This document shows positions 1-9,189 of a stretch of 64,000 bases of DNA, one piece after another; position 1 is the stretch's first letter, and the number at the start of each line of letters is the position of its first letter. The notes beneath the pieces are model-generated. The model did not search any database and was not told the DNA's origin. It saw nothing but the letters and a program-made list of their open reading frames with translations. Source of the stretch: Chitinophagales bacterium. Lineage in GTDB: Bacteria > Bacteroidota > Bacteroidia > Chitinophagales > CAIOSU01. The position numbers were made by a program, and so were the translations under genes. The stretch is taken from contig BPHB01000001.1 in NCBI GenBank assembly GCA_026003335.1, positions 704,591-768,590 of the forward strand, read 5' to 3'.

Positions 1-1564
1 TGTTATCTCTCGTCTCATAGGTTTGCAGGATTTTCCCATGTATATCCATTAACTCAAACACTCCATCATCCTCACTCTGAATGATAAATTGCTCCTCAGC
101 AGGGTTAGGATATATCAAAACATTTAACGGGCTGTTGATAGCTTGCACTGCCGTAGGAGTATTGTCGTGAGCATATTTGATTAGCAGATAATCTCCATTA
201 GTTGCCCCGGTGGTAAAACCACCGACATAAATGTAGCCACTATCAGATACCGCAATGGAATGTCCTTTGTCATTTTGATTATTGGCTCCATCATAAGTTA
301 AACTAAAAAGCTGATTACCGTTAGGGTCCAGTTTAAAAACGCCTACATCAAAAAAGCTACTGCCCGCATTGGAATAAGAACCGGTAACGTAAATATTGTT
401 ATATGTATCAGTAACCACGTGATAAGAATGACTGTTTCCCGTTCCGGTGCCCCCATAAAAGTTTAACCACAACAAATTGCCGTTAGGAGAAAACTTAGCC
501 ACACCCATTTTAATGTTCATATTTGCCGCAAATATCAAATTGCCAGCATTATCCAAAGCCAAAGAGGCATCTGCTCCTGTAAAAGATCCTGTATTACCCA
601 CAATGATGGTGTCAAACTCATATTCCCAAAGTTTTACGAGTGCACTGTCATACTTTATCACTGTAAACCTTCCCGATGCATTGATTCCATAAGTATATAC
701 ATTACCATTCTGATCGGAGATAATTTCCTCAAGTTGCTCACTCACACTATTGAGGGCACCTGGTCTTGTCGCAACATGTAAGAAGTTACCCGCAGTATCG
801 ATTTTCCAAACGACAAAGTCACGCCACGTAGTCACTAAGGTTGTTAAACCACACACATATACATTGCCTGCGCCATCTATAGCCATGCTAAACCCCATAT
901 CGGAATATTCAAAGGCGGTAGAATTGTCAAAATGATTAAACCACTGTCGCACCCCGGAGGCGCTGTATTTAGCAACAAACATTCTTTCATATTCTGAAAC
1001 ATTATTTCCGGTAATATAACCGCACACATAAATGTCGCCATTGGTATGGACATCCAAATCAAACAAATAATTAGAATGAATCGGGATAGGATTGCCGTTG
1101 ACAATATTTACGTGTCCTGTTCCTTGCAGGCTATCCATCCAAAGGTAATTACCGTTTTCATCCAATGCATAAATAATAGCAATCGAATTCGTGTTTGAGG
1201 TAGCCAGTATTCTACTAACCCCCACTACTATCACATAGCCATTAGGTGCAATTTCCATATCATATACGATATCATCCAGATTGTAATCGGAATTGTTCCA
1301 CGTGTGCGACCATAACAGATTACCATCAGGATCATATTTACGGGTAACAATATCTCGGTAAGTTGCGCCCGCACCGGTCTGCACCTCACCGGTTACAACC
1401 ACATTTTGCTGCGCATCCAGGCGTATAAATTTTATCTGATCAAAAGAACTTACCGGCCCATCGAACGTACGTAACCATTCCATAACAGGTGCCTGAGCAT
1501 ACACATATCCTGCAAACGTCAATATAATTAATTCCATAAAAATAAAATAAAAACATATTTTCAT
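1..1564 (-). CDS. T9SS-exported beta-propeller (SBBP-type) protein, C-terminus cut by window edge
   Basis: An open frame on the minus strand starts at the ATG at 1564 and runs off the left edge, so the last residues are missing. The N-terminus (MKICFYFIFMELIILTF.., then AGYVYAQA) is a signal peptide. The body repeats phrases of the type 'G-N-L-L-W' followed some residues later by 'N-I-Y-V-T-G', as in SBBP beta-propeller repeats that present themselves as delta-60-like repeats in secreted proteins. Near the left edge the frame reads VLIYPNPAEEQFIIQ, the hallmark start of a T9SS type A sorting domain, so the product should be exported across the outer membrane and anchored or released at the surface. 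The function of the propeller is unknown. The preceding promoter is at 1601-1632 on the same strand. I checked parts of the frame for stops and found none, but did not check every codon. Confidence 0.85.
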   Translation of the reverse strand, partial: MKICFYFIFMELIILTFAGYVYAQAPVMEWLRTFDGPVSSFDQIKFIRLDAQQNVVVTGEVQTGAGATYRDIVTRKYDPDGNLLWSHTWNNSDYNLDDIVYDMEIAPNGYVIVVGVSRILATSNTNSIAIIYALDENGNYLWMDSLQGTGHVNIVNGNPIPIHSNYLFDLDVHTNGDIYVCGYITGNNVSEYERMFVAKYSASGVRQWFNHFDNSTAFEYSDMGFSMAIDGAGNVYVCGLTTLVTTWRDFVVWKIDTAGNFLHVATRPGALNSVSEQLEEIISDQNGNVYTYGINASGRFTVIKYDSALVKLWEYEFDTIIVGNTGSFTGADASLALDNAGNLIFAANMNIKMGVAKFSPNGNLLWLNFYGGTGTGNSHSYHVVTDTYNNIYVTGSYSNAGSSFFDVGVFKLDPNGNQLFSLTYDGANNQNDKGHSIAVSDSGYIYVGGFTTGATNGDYLLIKYAHDNTPTAVQAINSPLNVLIYPNPAEEQFIIQSEDDGVFELMDIHGKILQTYETRDN

Positions 1565-1600
1565 ACATTTAAAATTTAATTATGTTAATTTAATCTGAAC

Positions 1601-1632
1601 TAAAATTATAAAAAACTTATCCATTGCACAAA
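1601..1632 (-). promoter_or_regulatory. Candidate Bacteroidota promoter for the beta-propeller gene
   Basis: On the minus strand, TTTG (1632-1629) is followed by exactly 20 bases and then TAATTTTA (1608-1601). This matches the Bacteroidota pattern TTTG-N19/21-TAnnTTTG except for the last base, and sits about 37 bases upstream of the ATG at 1564. Confidence 0.5.
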
Positions 1633-1669
1633 TCAGTATTTTTCAGCATTACACACATCCGGTAAACTT

Positions 1670-4600
1670 TTAAAATGCCCTGCCCACCCCAATCAGAAAT
1701 CTGAATTGAAAAAAGTCGGGTGAAACAGCCGGAGTGCGAGTGAGGAGCAGAGGCAAATCCAGGCGCAGTGTCAACGGTTTGAGTTTATCCAGATATCCCC
1801 ACTTTTTTATAGTAAAGGCAATACCTGTTCCTGCATCTCCGCGAAAACGTGAAAAGATATTACCGGAATTTCCGGCATCATACACAATAATCCCACCATC
1901 GGCAAAGAGATAGAAATCCACATGCAAATAAGACGAAATTTTGCGTGGCTGCCATTTTACTAACCCATCCAGATCCAGTTCCAGATTAAAAGATGCTCCG
2001 GAGCTTCCTTTATAGGCGGCAAAGGTTTGTCCGTTAGACTCCTCCACTAATTGATATCCCGCATATCCTCTTACATTCAAATCTCCTCCCTGATGAAAAT
2101 GATTTACGTCATTACCGAAGACCCCGGTCCATGCCGGCGGGAAAAATCCCCTGGATCGGGTAAAGGCATTTTGCATCATTGCCTCCGGACCGGCTTGGGC
2201 AAAGTACAAGGCCGATTCTGCAGGAATACGGGAACCGGTTCCCCATCGGGCAGCAACTCTGGTACGCAGCTCAAAACGCCAGAAATTCAGCGCGCCCGTG
2301 TGGATAAGTTGGAGGTAATGATAGTCAAAATCACTGGCTAAGGCACTTGTTCTTAATTGTATCTGTAACAAACCCACGGCAGGTTTTCTTTCATAAGAAT
2401 ACAGTAGCTCTGTATTTAAAGAGTGATTCCGAGCACCGGATGACTCCCATTCATCGGGATAGAGCAAATAGTTCTTCTGTACATCCGATGGGCGCGTCAA
2501 TAACTTTGTATAAAGCCTTAAAGAGGTTCTGCCATTTTTGCCAAGATCTGCCTCCCCACCGAGCTTATAATAACCCAACCCATCCAGATAGCCGGCCGAT
2601 AGAAATACATAGGAATCTTTAAGCACCTTGTTGGTGCTTGTTCTGTACTCAAACTGCACATTGACCTTATCATACCACGCTGATGGGCTGTCTTCAAACC
2701 CATAGCGCGCTGATTGGCCCCGGGCAAGGGAAGTGTTACCCCAAAGGGTCAAATCAAAGACATGTTTAAAATTCAGGAAATTCCCATTCAGATTGACTCC
2801 GGCTTTTAATCCATCAAAAGCATTCCACCATAAGGCCGGTCCGGCATAAATACGGTAGTGTTTCCAGTCGGGGTAGTTTTTTGTTTTTGCATCAAAAGAC
2901 CAATTAATATTTCGTGGGGAGGCATTGTCTGGCATATACACATCCGCTAAGCGTTGAGACGGGTCAATAACCACGTTTTTCAGCCTGGATGGCAGGTTTA
3001 TGGTTGCCACATATATAGGTTTTAGCTTATCCCATCCATACCACTTAGGAAGAACGGTGGCCGTTGTTTGCCTGACGAACCATTGATTAGGTATATGGTA
3101 GAAAAGGGAGTCGCCATTCCGCGTGGTTACCAGCAAGTCCAGGGGCATCTGCATGCGGCCTTTACGCCTGATTTTCACTGCATATGTAAAAGGAGTTTCA
3201 CCTTTCAGCTTCTTTACCTTCACTATGCGGTAATCTATGTTTTTTGTTGTTTCAAGCCACTGATCAAAAAACCAGTTTAAATCCACCTTTGTGTAGCGAA
3301 TGATAGAATTCCGAAAATCCTCCTCATACGGATGACAAAACTTCCATTGGTCAAAATAATGACGCATGGCCTGCAAAAAGAGACTATCTCCCAACACATA
3401 CTGGAGATTATAGAGCATCACAGCCGTCTTGTTATAGACGTGCCGGTAGCCACCGCCATGACGCAAGGCGCCCTGAAACCCGTCTGAATGTGTATTCAGA
3501 AAAGCATCTTTCTCACGTATTGCATCGGCAAGATATCCCCAGTAGGCAACGCTGGTTCTTACATCCACGGGTTCAAAAAACCTGCGGACATAACGACCCC
3601 TTGGCGGCTGATATCTGAGGTCATATTTTCCTTCAATATTTTCCAAAGCCCATGCAGTGAGAAACTGAGTAAACCCCTCGTCCAGAAATGCCCGATATGT
3701 TTCATTGTTGGCAACGATACCATAAAACCAGTTATGCCCTACTTCGTGTGCTATCAGATAATGGTTGCTGGGCTCCACTCCCCCGCAAAGTGTTAACATC
3801 GGATATTCCATTCCATCCCGAGCATCGGCCACCACCATTTTGTGATAAGCATACATGCCAAAATCACGTGAATACACTTCTATGCATTTAGCCGTAAATT
3901 CAGGTACTCCCTGCCAGCGGGGAGCGTTGGGTTCCTGCACTATTGCTCTGCAAAGTATCCCGTTCCAAACCGTATCTCCTATCCGATAAGTAGGGTCAGC
4001 AGTAAAAGCAAAGTTGTGTACGTTCTCGGCATGATACTTCCACGTCTTTCTTACTGTCGGGTCGTAGGGTATGATAACTTCCGGCGGGCTCCCCGGAGTT
4101 TTGTTTGTAAAATTTTTCAGATCTACCCTGGCGCGCAGGTCGGGCGGCAACACCTCATCGGCATTCAGCAGATTTCCGGTGGCCTCAACAATATAATGAT
4201 TAGCAAAGGTGAGCTCTACATCAAAGGTGCCAAAGTTTGCATAAAATTCCCTGCCCAGATGCTGATCGGTAGTCCAGCCAAAACGCGCATCATACACGCA
4301 AATAACGGGATACCAGTGTACTCCGTCATAGTGTCGGTAGCCGTAAACATCAAAAACCTTATTCCGTCTTCTTACACTGCCGCCATCGTCAAAATACGTT
4401 TTGAAATCAACATAAAACACCGTGAAGGTATCCGGAAATACAGGAGCATCCAGCTTTACCCTGAAAATGGTATTGTCCAGTTCCACGTCAAGCTCCTGAT
4501 CACCCTGACGGAACGAGGTCACCACTGTGCCTTGTTGCAATTGCTCATAACGACCATAGCGGGGTTTTACTTTGTTGTTTCTATGCAGGTCATCATAGTA

Positions 4601-4687
4601 TGAGCCGGGCTGAAAAGCATTTTCATACAAATGAAAAAAAGCTTCGTACAATGTATCAGGCGAATTGTTCCAGTATGTCAGCTTCAT
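1670..4687 (-). CDS. M1-family zinc metallopeptidase fused to a C-terminal outer-membrane-barrel-like region
   Basis: The catalytic half carries the M1 (gluzincin) zinc site HEVGH at about residues 314-318, followed after 18 residues by the third ligand Glu in FLDEGF. M1 enzymes remove N-terminal amino acids from peptides. The C-terminal half (about 580-1005) is rich in alternating aromatic/polar strands and ends in ..LIGVGRAF, with a terminal Phe as in outer-membrane beta-barrels, so the protein may be an outer-membrane-anchored peptidase. The ATG at 4687 is not the true start: it lies inside the M1 N-terminal domain (..DVLSGKMKLTYW), and the same frame continues upstream without an ATG (see 4688-4937). 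Transcribed divergently from dprA. Alternative: two separable functions (peptidase and barrel transporter) in one chain. Zinc-site assignment is firm; the barrel is inferred from sequence texture. Confidence 0.85.
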   Translation of the reverse strand: MKLTYWNNSPDTLYEAFFHLYENAFQPGSYYDDLHRNNKVKPRYGRYEQLQQGTVVTSFRQGDQELDVELDNTIFRVKLDAPVFPDTFTVFYVDFKTYFDDGGSVRRRNKVFDVYGYRHYDGVHWYPVICVYDARFGWTTDQHLGREFYANFGTFDVELTFANHYIVEATGNLLNADEVLPPDLRARVDLKNFTNKTPGSPPEVIIPYDPTVRKTWKYHAENVHNFAFTADPTYRIGDTVWNGILCRAIVQEPNAPRWQGVPEFTAKCIEVYSRDFGMYAYHKMVVADARDGMEYPMLTLCGGVEPSNHYLIAHEVGHNWFYGIVANNETYRAFLDEGFTQFLTAWALENIEGKYDLRYQPPRGRYVRRFFEPVDVRTSVAYWGYLADAIREKDAFLNTHSDGFQGALRHGGGYRHVYNKTAVMLYNLQYVLGDSLFLQAMRHYFDQWKFCHPYEEDFRNSIIRYTKVDLNWFFDQWLETTKNIDYRIVKVKKLKGETPFTYAVKIRRKGRMQMPLDLLVTTRNGDSLFYHIPNQWFVRQTTATVLPKWYGWDKLKPIYVATINLPSRLKNVVIDPSQRLADVYMPDNASPRNINWSFDAKTKNYPDWKHYRIYAGPALWWNAFDGLKAGVNLNGNFLNFKHVFDLTLWGNTSLARGQSARYGFEDSPSAWYDKVNVQFEYRTSTNKVLKDSYVFLSAGYLDGLGYYKLGGEADLGKNGRTSLRLYTKLLTRPSDVQKNYLLYPDEWESSGARNHSLNTELLYSYERKPAVGLLQIQLRTSALASDFDYHYLQLIHTGALNFWRFELRTRVAARWGTGSRIPAESALYFAQAGPEAMMQNAFTRSRGFFPPAWTGVFGNDVNHFHQGGDLNVRGYAGYQLVEESNGQTFAAYKGSSGASFNLELDLDGLVKWQPRKISSYLHVDFYLFADGGIIVYDAGNSGNIFSRFRGDAGTGIAFTIKKWGYLDKLKPLTLRLDLPLLLTRTPAVSPDFFQFRFLIGVGRAF

Positions 4688-4937
4688 TTTCCCACTGAGA
4701 ACATCTGTGGTTTCATCTATGTCGGCCTTTATTTCATAGTGGACATCCTGTTGCCAGTAACCCGCATACGGCTTACGGTTTTTCCAGTAGTAGGGATTAT
4801 CCGCATTTCTGTATGTGTTAGGCGGATGAAGAGGGTCATAAGTATGATTCCTTTCCGTATTGCCTGCAAAGCACGGACATGTTGCAGGCCATGCAAAAGA
4901 CAGAGAAAAATAGCGTTCTCAAAATCCTTATCTTCAT
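4688..4937 (-). other. Displaced 5' end of the M1 peptidase gene (signal peptide in another frame)
   Basis: An ATG at 4937 opens a good signal peptide (MKIRILRTLFFSVFCMA) but its frame stops after about 30 codons. The next frame over, which joins the peptidase ORF, reads ..CPCFAGNTERNHTYDP.. and then NPYYWKNRKPYAGYWQQDV, typical of the first residues of mature M1 proteins. Removing one base, for example from AAAA at 4895-4898 or AAAAA at 4906-4910, joins the two. The true gene is therefore probably 1670-4937. Confidence 0.7.
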
Positions 4938-4957
4938 TGCGTCCAAAATAGCAAGAT

Positions 4958-6067
4958 TTGGATAAAACCCTCCTCTATAAAATAGGGCTTACCCTTCTTC
5001 CCGGCATCGGGCCGGTGCTGGCCCGCAATCTCATAAGCTGGTGCGGAGGAGTGGAAGAAGTTTTCAGGTCCCGGAAGGCACGGCTGGAGAAGATACCCGG
5101 CATTGGCCGGAAAACGGCCGAACAGATTGCATCAGCCAATGTACTAAGTCGTGCAGAAGAAGAAATACGCTTTATTGAGAAAAACCATATTCGGCCCTTG
5201 TTTTTTCAGGATGAGGATTATCCTGCCCGGCTTAAAGAATGCTATGACAGTCCGCTGCTGCTCTACTATAAGGGCAATGCCGACCTTAATGCCCCTAAGA
5301 CAGTGGCTCTGGTTGGTACCCGCAACGCTACCGACTATGGTAAAGCTGTTTGCGAAAAAATTATTGAGGCATTGGCCCCTTTACAGGTGCTTGTCATCAG
5401 CGGGTTGGCCTATGGTATTGACATAACTGCGCATAAAGCCTCTCTGAGTCATGGACTAAAAACCGTAGGCGTCCTCGGGCATGGAATGCGCACCATCTAT
5501 CCTTCTGTACATCGCTCTGTAGCACAGAAAATGCTTACTCAAGGCGGACTGCTTACCGAGTTCCTGTCGGACGAGAAACCCAACCGGGAAAATTTTCCCA
5601 CGCGCAACCGTATCATTGCAGGACTGGCAGATGCGCTGATTGTTGTTGAAACCAGAAAAAAAGGTGGAGCTATTATCACCGCAGAGGTAGCCAATACCTA
5701 CAATCGGGAGGTTTTTGCCGTACCCGGAAATATAGATGCACCTTTTTCAGAAGGATGCAATTTCCTTATTCGCACCAACAAAGCCGCGTTGCTGGATGAT
5801 ATGTCTGAGCTTATCCGATCTATGCAATGGAGCGCAGCCGATACCATGGCGCGCCCCGCCCTTCAAGCCGAACTCTTTTCAGACCTAAATCCGCATGAGC
5901 AACAACTGGTTAATCTGCTAAAAGAAAAACAGCCTTTGCGTATAGATGAGCTTTCCGCCCGCCTGCAACAACCCAGTGGTACCATCGCCAGCAGCCTCCT
6001 TGCACTTGAGCTGAAAGGTATTATTAAATCACTCCCGGGTAAACGCTATCAGCTGAACGGATGCTGA
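4958..6067 (+). CDS. dprA: DNA-processing protein DprA (Smf)
   Basis: DprA binds incoming single-stranded DNA in the cytoplasm and loads RecA during natural transformation. Order of parts: a helix-hairpin-helix-rich N-terminus (LLPGIGPVLARNLI and IPGIGRKTAEQI, residues 10-50), the Rossmann-like DprA domain (about 60-290) with VALVGTRNATDYGK, VISGLAYGIDITAHKAS, TVGVLGHG and NFPTRNRIIAGLADALIVVE, and a winged-helix C-terminus (about 300-369, PLRIDELSARLQQPSGTIASSLLALELKG across two short stretches). The length of 369 residues is normal. The start is a TTG at 4958; an in-frame TAG lies at 4949 and no ATG is nearby, and the protein matches the family from its first residues. Only about 20 bases separate it from the divergent M1 gene start at 4937. 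Confidence 0.93.
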   Translation: MDKTLLYKIGLTLLPGIGPVLARNLISWCGGVEEVFRSRKARLEKIPGIGRKTAEQIASANVLSRAEEEIRFIEKNHIRPLFFQDEDYPARLKECYDSPLLLYYKGNADLNAPKTVALVGTRNATDYGKAVCEKIIEALAPLQVLVISGLAYGIDITAHKASLSHGLKTVGVLGHGMRTIYPSVHRSVAQKMLTQGGLLTEFLSDEKPNRENFPTRNRIIAGLADALIVVETRKKGGAIITAEVANTYNREVFAVPGNIDAPFSEGCNFLIRTNKAALLDDMSELIRSMQWSAADTMARPALQAELFSDLNPHEQQLVNLLKEKQPLRIDELSARLQQPSGTIASSLLALELKGIIKSLPGKRYQLNGC

Positions 6068-6144
6068 TTTAACCTTTTGTTATCATTTACGGTCATCCGC
6101 AGGCCGGCAATATTTTTTAAAATTGCAAATACAAATAAGTACCA

Positions 6145-7254
6145 ATGAAATGCACCCACCTGCTCATCACTTTCTTGTTTTTAATATCCTGTAATAATAG
6201 CCGTCCTGTTGACACCACGAATGTTCCTCAGGCTTCATCAGTCCCGCGGGTGAAAAATGTCATCCTAATGGTCGGAGATGGTATGGGCATAGCGCAGATT
6301 ACTGCGGCTCTGTATGCCAACGGCAACCGTCTGGCACTGGAAAAAATGCAACAGGTTGGCTTAATCAAAACACACTCGGCAGATAAGCTCATAACTGATT
6401 CCGCAGCCGGTGCCACCGCTTTTTCCACGGGGAGGAAAACCTTTAACGGAGCCATCGGGTTGGATAAGGACAGCCTCCCGCAGGAAACCGTACTGGAAAC
6501 ATGCAAAAAAAACGGCATGTCCACGGGAATTGTAGTTACCAGTAGTATTACACATGCCACCCCGGCTGCTTTCTATGCACATGTGCTTTCCCGTAAGCTG
6601 ATGGATGACATAGCGCTGAATTTTGTGAAAAATCCCGTAGTGGACTTCTTTGTCGGAGGTGGCAGAAAGTATTTCACTCAACGACAGGATAATATCAACC
6701 TCTTAGACAGCCTTAAAGCTATTGGTTATAAGTTTTATCCGTTGGACAGCCTGCATGCCGTGTCCACCTTAAAGGCAGGCGTTTTCACCGCTGAGGAAGA
6801 GCCCGCCTCTCTTCTGCGTGGACGCACACCCTATCTGCCGGATGCCGTCAGCACTGCTCTTAACGTTCTTTCCAAACAGGATAAGGGCTTTTTCCTGCTT
6901 GTGGAAGGCTCCCAGATTGACTGGGGTGGCCACGCAGAAGACTCCGACTATATCATTGAAGAAATACTGGAATTTAACAGGGCTGTGGAAGAAGTCCTGC
7001 GCTTTGCTGAAAAAGATAAACACACTCTGGTAGTTGTAACCGCTGACCACGAAACCGGAGGTTATACCATTACAGATGGTACTCTGGATGGCAGCTCCGT
7101 GAAAGGCGAATTTGTCAATAACTATCACTCGGCCGAAATGGTACCGGTGTTTGCCTTTGGCCCCCGCGCAGAGTCCTTTGCCGGTATTTATGAGAATACC
7201 GCCATCTACGATAAGTTAATGGCTGCCCTGGGGTTGCAACGCTCAGCCCTCTAG
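6145..7254 (+). CDS. Alkaline phosphatase, lipoprotein
   Basis: Member of the PhoA-type alkaline phosphatase family, which hydrolyses phosphate monoesters outside the cytoplasm. Visible motifs: the metal-binding VILMVGDGMG near residue 37, the nucleophile Ser in TDSAAGATAFSTGR (Ser86), and the C-terminal metal ligands in VVTADHETGGYT. LVEGSQIDWGGHAED supplies further metal ligands. The N-terminus (LITFLFLISC) is a lipoprotein signal with Cys17, so the enzyme is likely membrane-anchored in the periplasm or at the surface. At 369 residues it is close to a minimal core PhoA without large insertions. It lies 77 bases after dprA on the same strand; co-transcription is possible. No Pho-box could be identified. 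Confidence 0.92.
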   Translation: MKCTHLLITFLFLISCNNSRPVDTTNVPQASSVPRVKNVILMVGDGMGIAQITAALYANGNRLALEKMQQVGLIKTHSADKLITDSAAGATAFSTGRKTFNGAIGLDKDSLPQETVLETCKKNGMSTGIVVTSSITHATPAAFYAHVLSRKLMDDIALNFVKNPVVDFFVGGGRKYFTQRQDNINLLDSLKAIGYKFYPLDSLHAVSTLKAGVFTAEEEPASLLRGRTPYLPDAVSTALNVLSKQDKGFFLLVEGSQIDWGGHAEDSDYIIEEILEFNRAVEEVLRFAEKDKHTLVVVTADHETGGYTITDGTLDGSSVKGEFVNNYHSAEMVPVFAFGPRAESFAGIYENTAIYDKLMAALGLQRSAL

Positions 7255-7324
7255 CCCCCTGTGTTTAAATCTTGACATTGTTCAGGGAATTGCAAAACTT
7301 GAAGCCGCAAGCGTTTTATTTCGT

Positions 7325-7332
7325 TAAATTTG
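7325..7332 (+). promoter_or_regulatory. -7 promoter box (TAnnTTTG) upstream of pckA
   Basis: TAAATTTG matches the Bacteroidota -7 consensus exactly, 34 bases before the pckA ATG. A possible -33 CTTG (7298-7301) lies 23 bases upstream, slightly too far, so only the -7 element is well supported. Confidence 0.45.
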
Positions 7333-7366
7333 CCTGTCTTTTTCATTAAAGCGAGTACTCTTATTT

Positions 7367-8977
7367 ATGACTATTCACGGACTGAAAAGCAATGTGGCTG
7401 GACTTGAAGCAGAGCTGAAAAATCCGGCTAACATATACTGGAACCTTACCCCCGCTGAATTAGTAGAGCATGCTATCACCGGGAATATGGGTGTTCTCAA
7501 TGATACCGGAGCATTGGTTGTGGATACAGGAGAATTTACAGGCCGCTCTCCGAAAGATAAATTCATTGTGAAAGACGCCCTTACAGCCAACAGCGTAGAC
7601 TGGAACAACTTTAATATCCCTTTCAGCGAGGAACATTTTAACCGGTTGCTGGAAGACATGAAAGTTTACTCCCAGGACAAGAATATTTATGTAAGGGATG
7701 CCTATGTGTGTGCGGATCCCAAATATCGCATGAACCTGCGGGTGATAACCGAGTTTCCGTGGGCCAATCTGTTTTCCTATAACATGTTTTTGCGCCCTTC
7801 TGCTGCGGAGATACAGGATATGCAGCCGGAATGGACCATCCTCGCCTTGCCATCCTTCCATGCACATGCAGGCAGACACGGTACCCGTCAGCACAACTTT
7901 GCCGTGATAAACTTTACCCGGAAAATTGCCCTTATCGGAGGAACTGCCTATACCGGAGAAATAAAAAAAGGAGTTTTTACGGTACTCAATTTTGTGCTTC
8001 CACATCAGCATGGAGTTCTTTCCATGCACTGCTCGGCTAATATGGGTCCGCAAGGAGATACCGCCCTCTTTTTTGGGCTCTCCGGCACTGGCAAAACCAC
8101 CCTTTCAGCAGATTCAGGCCGCAGGCTTATTGGCGATGATGAGCATGGATGGTCAGATGAGGGAATCTTTAATTTTGAAGGAGGATGTTACGCAAAATGT
8201 ATTGATCTGACCCCCGAAAAAGAGCCACAAATCTTTGCCGCTATCCGCTTTGGTTCGCTGCTGGAGAATGTGCGTTTCTTTAAAAACTCCCGCACGGTTG
8301 ATTATTCCGACAAGTCCGTCACCGAAAACACGCGGGTTTCCTACCCTCTTCATTATATTGATAATGCCCTCATCCCCTCGGTAGGAAACATTCCTAAAAA
8401 CATCTTCTTTCTCACTGCTGACGCCTTTGGGGTATTGCCTCCCATCTCCAAACTAACCCCCGGCCAGGCTATGTTCCATTTCATTTCAGGCTATACAGCA
8501 AAAGTTGCAGGCACGGAAGCCGGCATTATTGAACCACAGCCCTCATTTTCAGCTTGCTTCGGGGCGCCCTTTTTGCCTCTCCATCCAACCCGTTATGCAG
8601 AAATGCTGGGTATTAAGATGCAGAAATATCAGGTAAAAACGTGGCTGATAAATACAGGCTGGTCAGGTGGCCCTTATGGCATAGGTTCCAGGATAAAATT
8701 GGCCTATACCCGCGCAATGATAACGGCTGCCTTGAATGGTCAACTGGAAAATGTACCTTATGAAACGCATCCGGTTTTTGGTTTACACATGCCCCAAAGT
8801 TGTCCTAACGTGCCTTCGGAAATATTAAATCCCCGCAACACCTGGGATAATAAAGCAAATTATGATAAGCAGGCCAACATGCTGGCTGAAAAGTTTAACC
8901 GCAATTTTGAAAAATATGCCGACAAGGCCACCGAGGATATCCTGCATGCTGCCCCCAAATCAACGGCACGGGTGTAA
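7367..8977 (+). CDS. pckA: Phosphoenolpyruvate carboxykinase (ATP)
   Basis: Catalyses oxaloacetate + ATP to phosphoenolpyruvate + CO2 + ADP in the cytoplasm, the entry step of gluconeogenesis (or, in many Bacteroidota, CO2-fixing in reverse). The kinase P-loop GLSGTGKTTLSAD is at about residue 237; the PCK-specific motif LIGDDEHGWSDEGIFNFEGGCYAK follows in two adjoining stretches, and GRSPKDKFIV, the substrate-binding motif, is near residue 60. TGWSGGPYGIGSRI and the C-terminal adenine region are also present. The 536-residue length is standard. The ATG at 7367 is preceded by an exact -7 box. Confidence 0.97.
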   Translation: MTIHGLKSNVAGLEAELKNPANIYWNLTPAELVEHAITGNMGVLNDTGALVVDTGEFTGRSPKDKFIVKDALTANSVDWNNFNIPFSEEHFNRLLEDMKVYSQDKNIYVRDAYVCADPKYRMNLRVITEFPWANLFSYNMFLRPSAAEIQDMQPEWTILALPSFHAHAGRHGTRQHNFAVINFTRKIALIGGTAYTGEIKKGVFTVLNFVLPHQHGVLSMHCSANMGPQGDTALFFGLSGTGKTTLSADSGRRLIGDDEHGWSDEGIFNFEGGCYAKCIDLTPEKEPQIFAAIRFGSLLENVRFFKNSRTVDYSDKSVTENTRVSYPLHYIDNALIPSVGNIPKNIFFLTADAFGVLPPISKLTPGQAMFHFISGYTAKVAGTEAGIIEPQPSFSACFGAPFLPLHPTRYAEMLGIKMQKYQVKTWLINTGWSGGPYGIGSRIKLAYTRAMITAALNGQLENVPYETHPVFGLHMPQSCPNVPSEILNPRNTWDNKANYDKQANMLAEKFNRNFEKYADKATEDILHAAPKSTARV

Positions 8978-9023
8978 GCCGCTTACATTCTGCTCTTTCT
9001 GATCCCCTCATTCTTTGAGGCAT

Positions 9024-9053
9024 CCGGCATGCTATCGGAAGCTTTATTGCCGG
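9024..9053 (+). terminator. Possible terminator after pckA
   Basis: CCGGCA (9024-9029) and TGCCGG (9048-9053) can pair across an 18-base loop and are followed at 9060 by an A/T-rich stretch. A second small hairpin, CCTCA/TGAGG, lies just before it. The loop is long and the T tract is imperfect, so this is tentative. Confidence 0.3.
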
Positions 9054-9102
9054 CACCTGAAAAATTTTTCTGGCCTTTTTTGAAACATTTTTAAAAAAAA
9101 GA

Positions 9103-9134
9103 TTTGCATTTGGCCCATCCGCGTGCTACATTAC
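9103..9134 (+). promoter_or_regulatory. Candidate promoter of the first porP gene
   Basis: TTTG at 9103-9106, 20 bases, then TACATTAC at 9127-9134. Spacing fits the Bacteroidota TTTG-N19/21-TAnnTTTG pattern; the -7 box matches six of eight positions counting the free ones. It lies 55 bases before the ATG at 9190. Confidence 0.4.
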
Positions 9135-9177
9135 TCTTAACACTAATGATGCTCTGAGCTGTTCAGAGAGGAAGCAA

Positions 9178-9185
9178 AAAGGAGG
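9178..9185 (+). promoter_or_regulatory. Strong Shine-Dalgarno sequence before porP
   Basis: AAAGGAGG ends four bases before the ATG at 9190. Bacteroidota genes generally lack a recognisable Shine-Dalgarno sequence, and the neighbouring genes here do too, so this near-perfect anti-16S match stands out and fixes the start. Confidence 0.5.
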
Positions 9186-9189
9186 CGTT

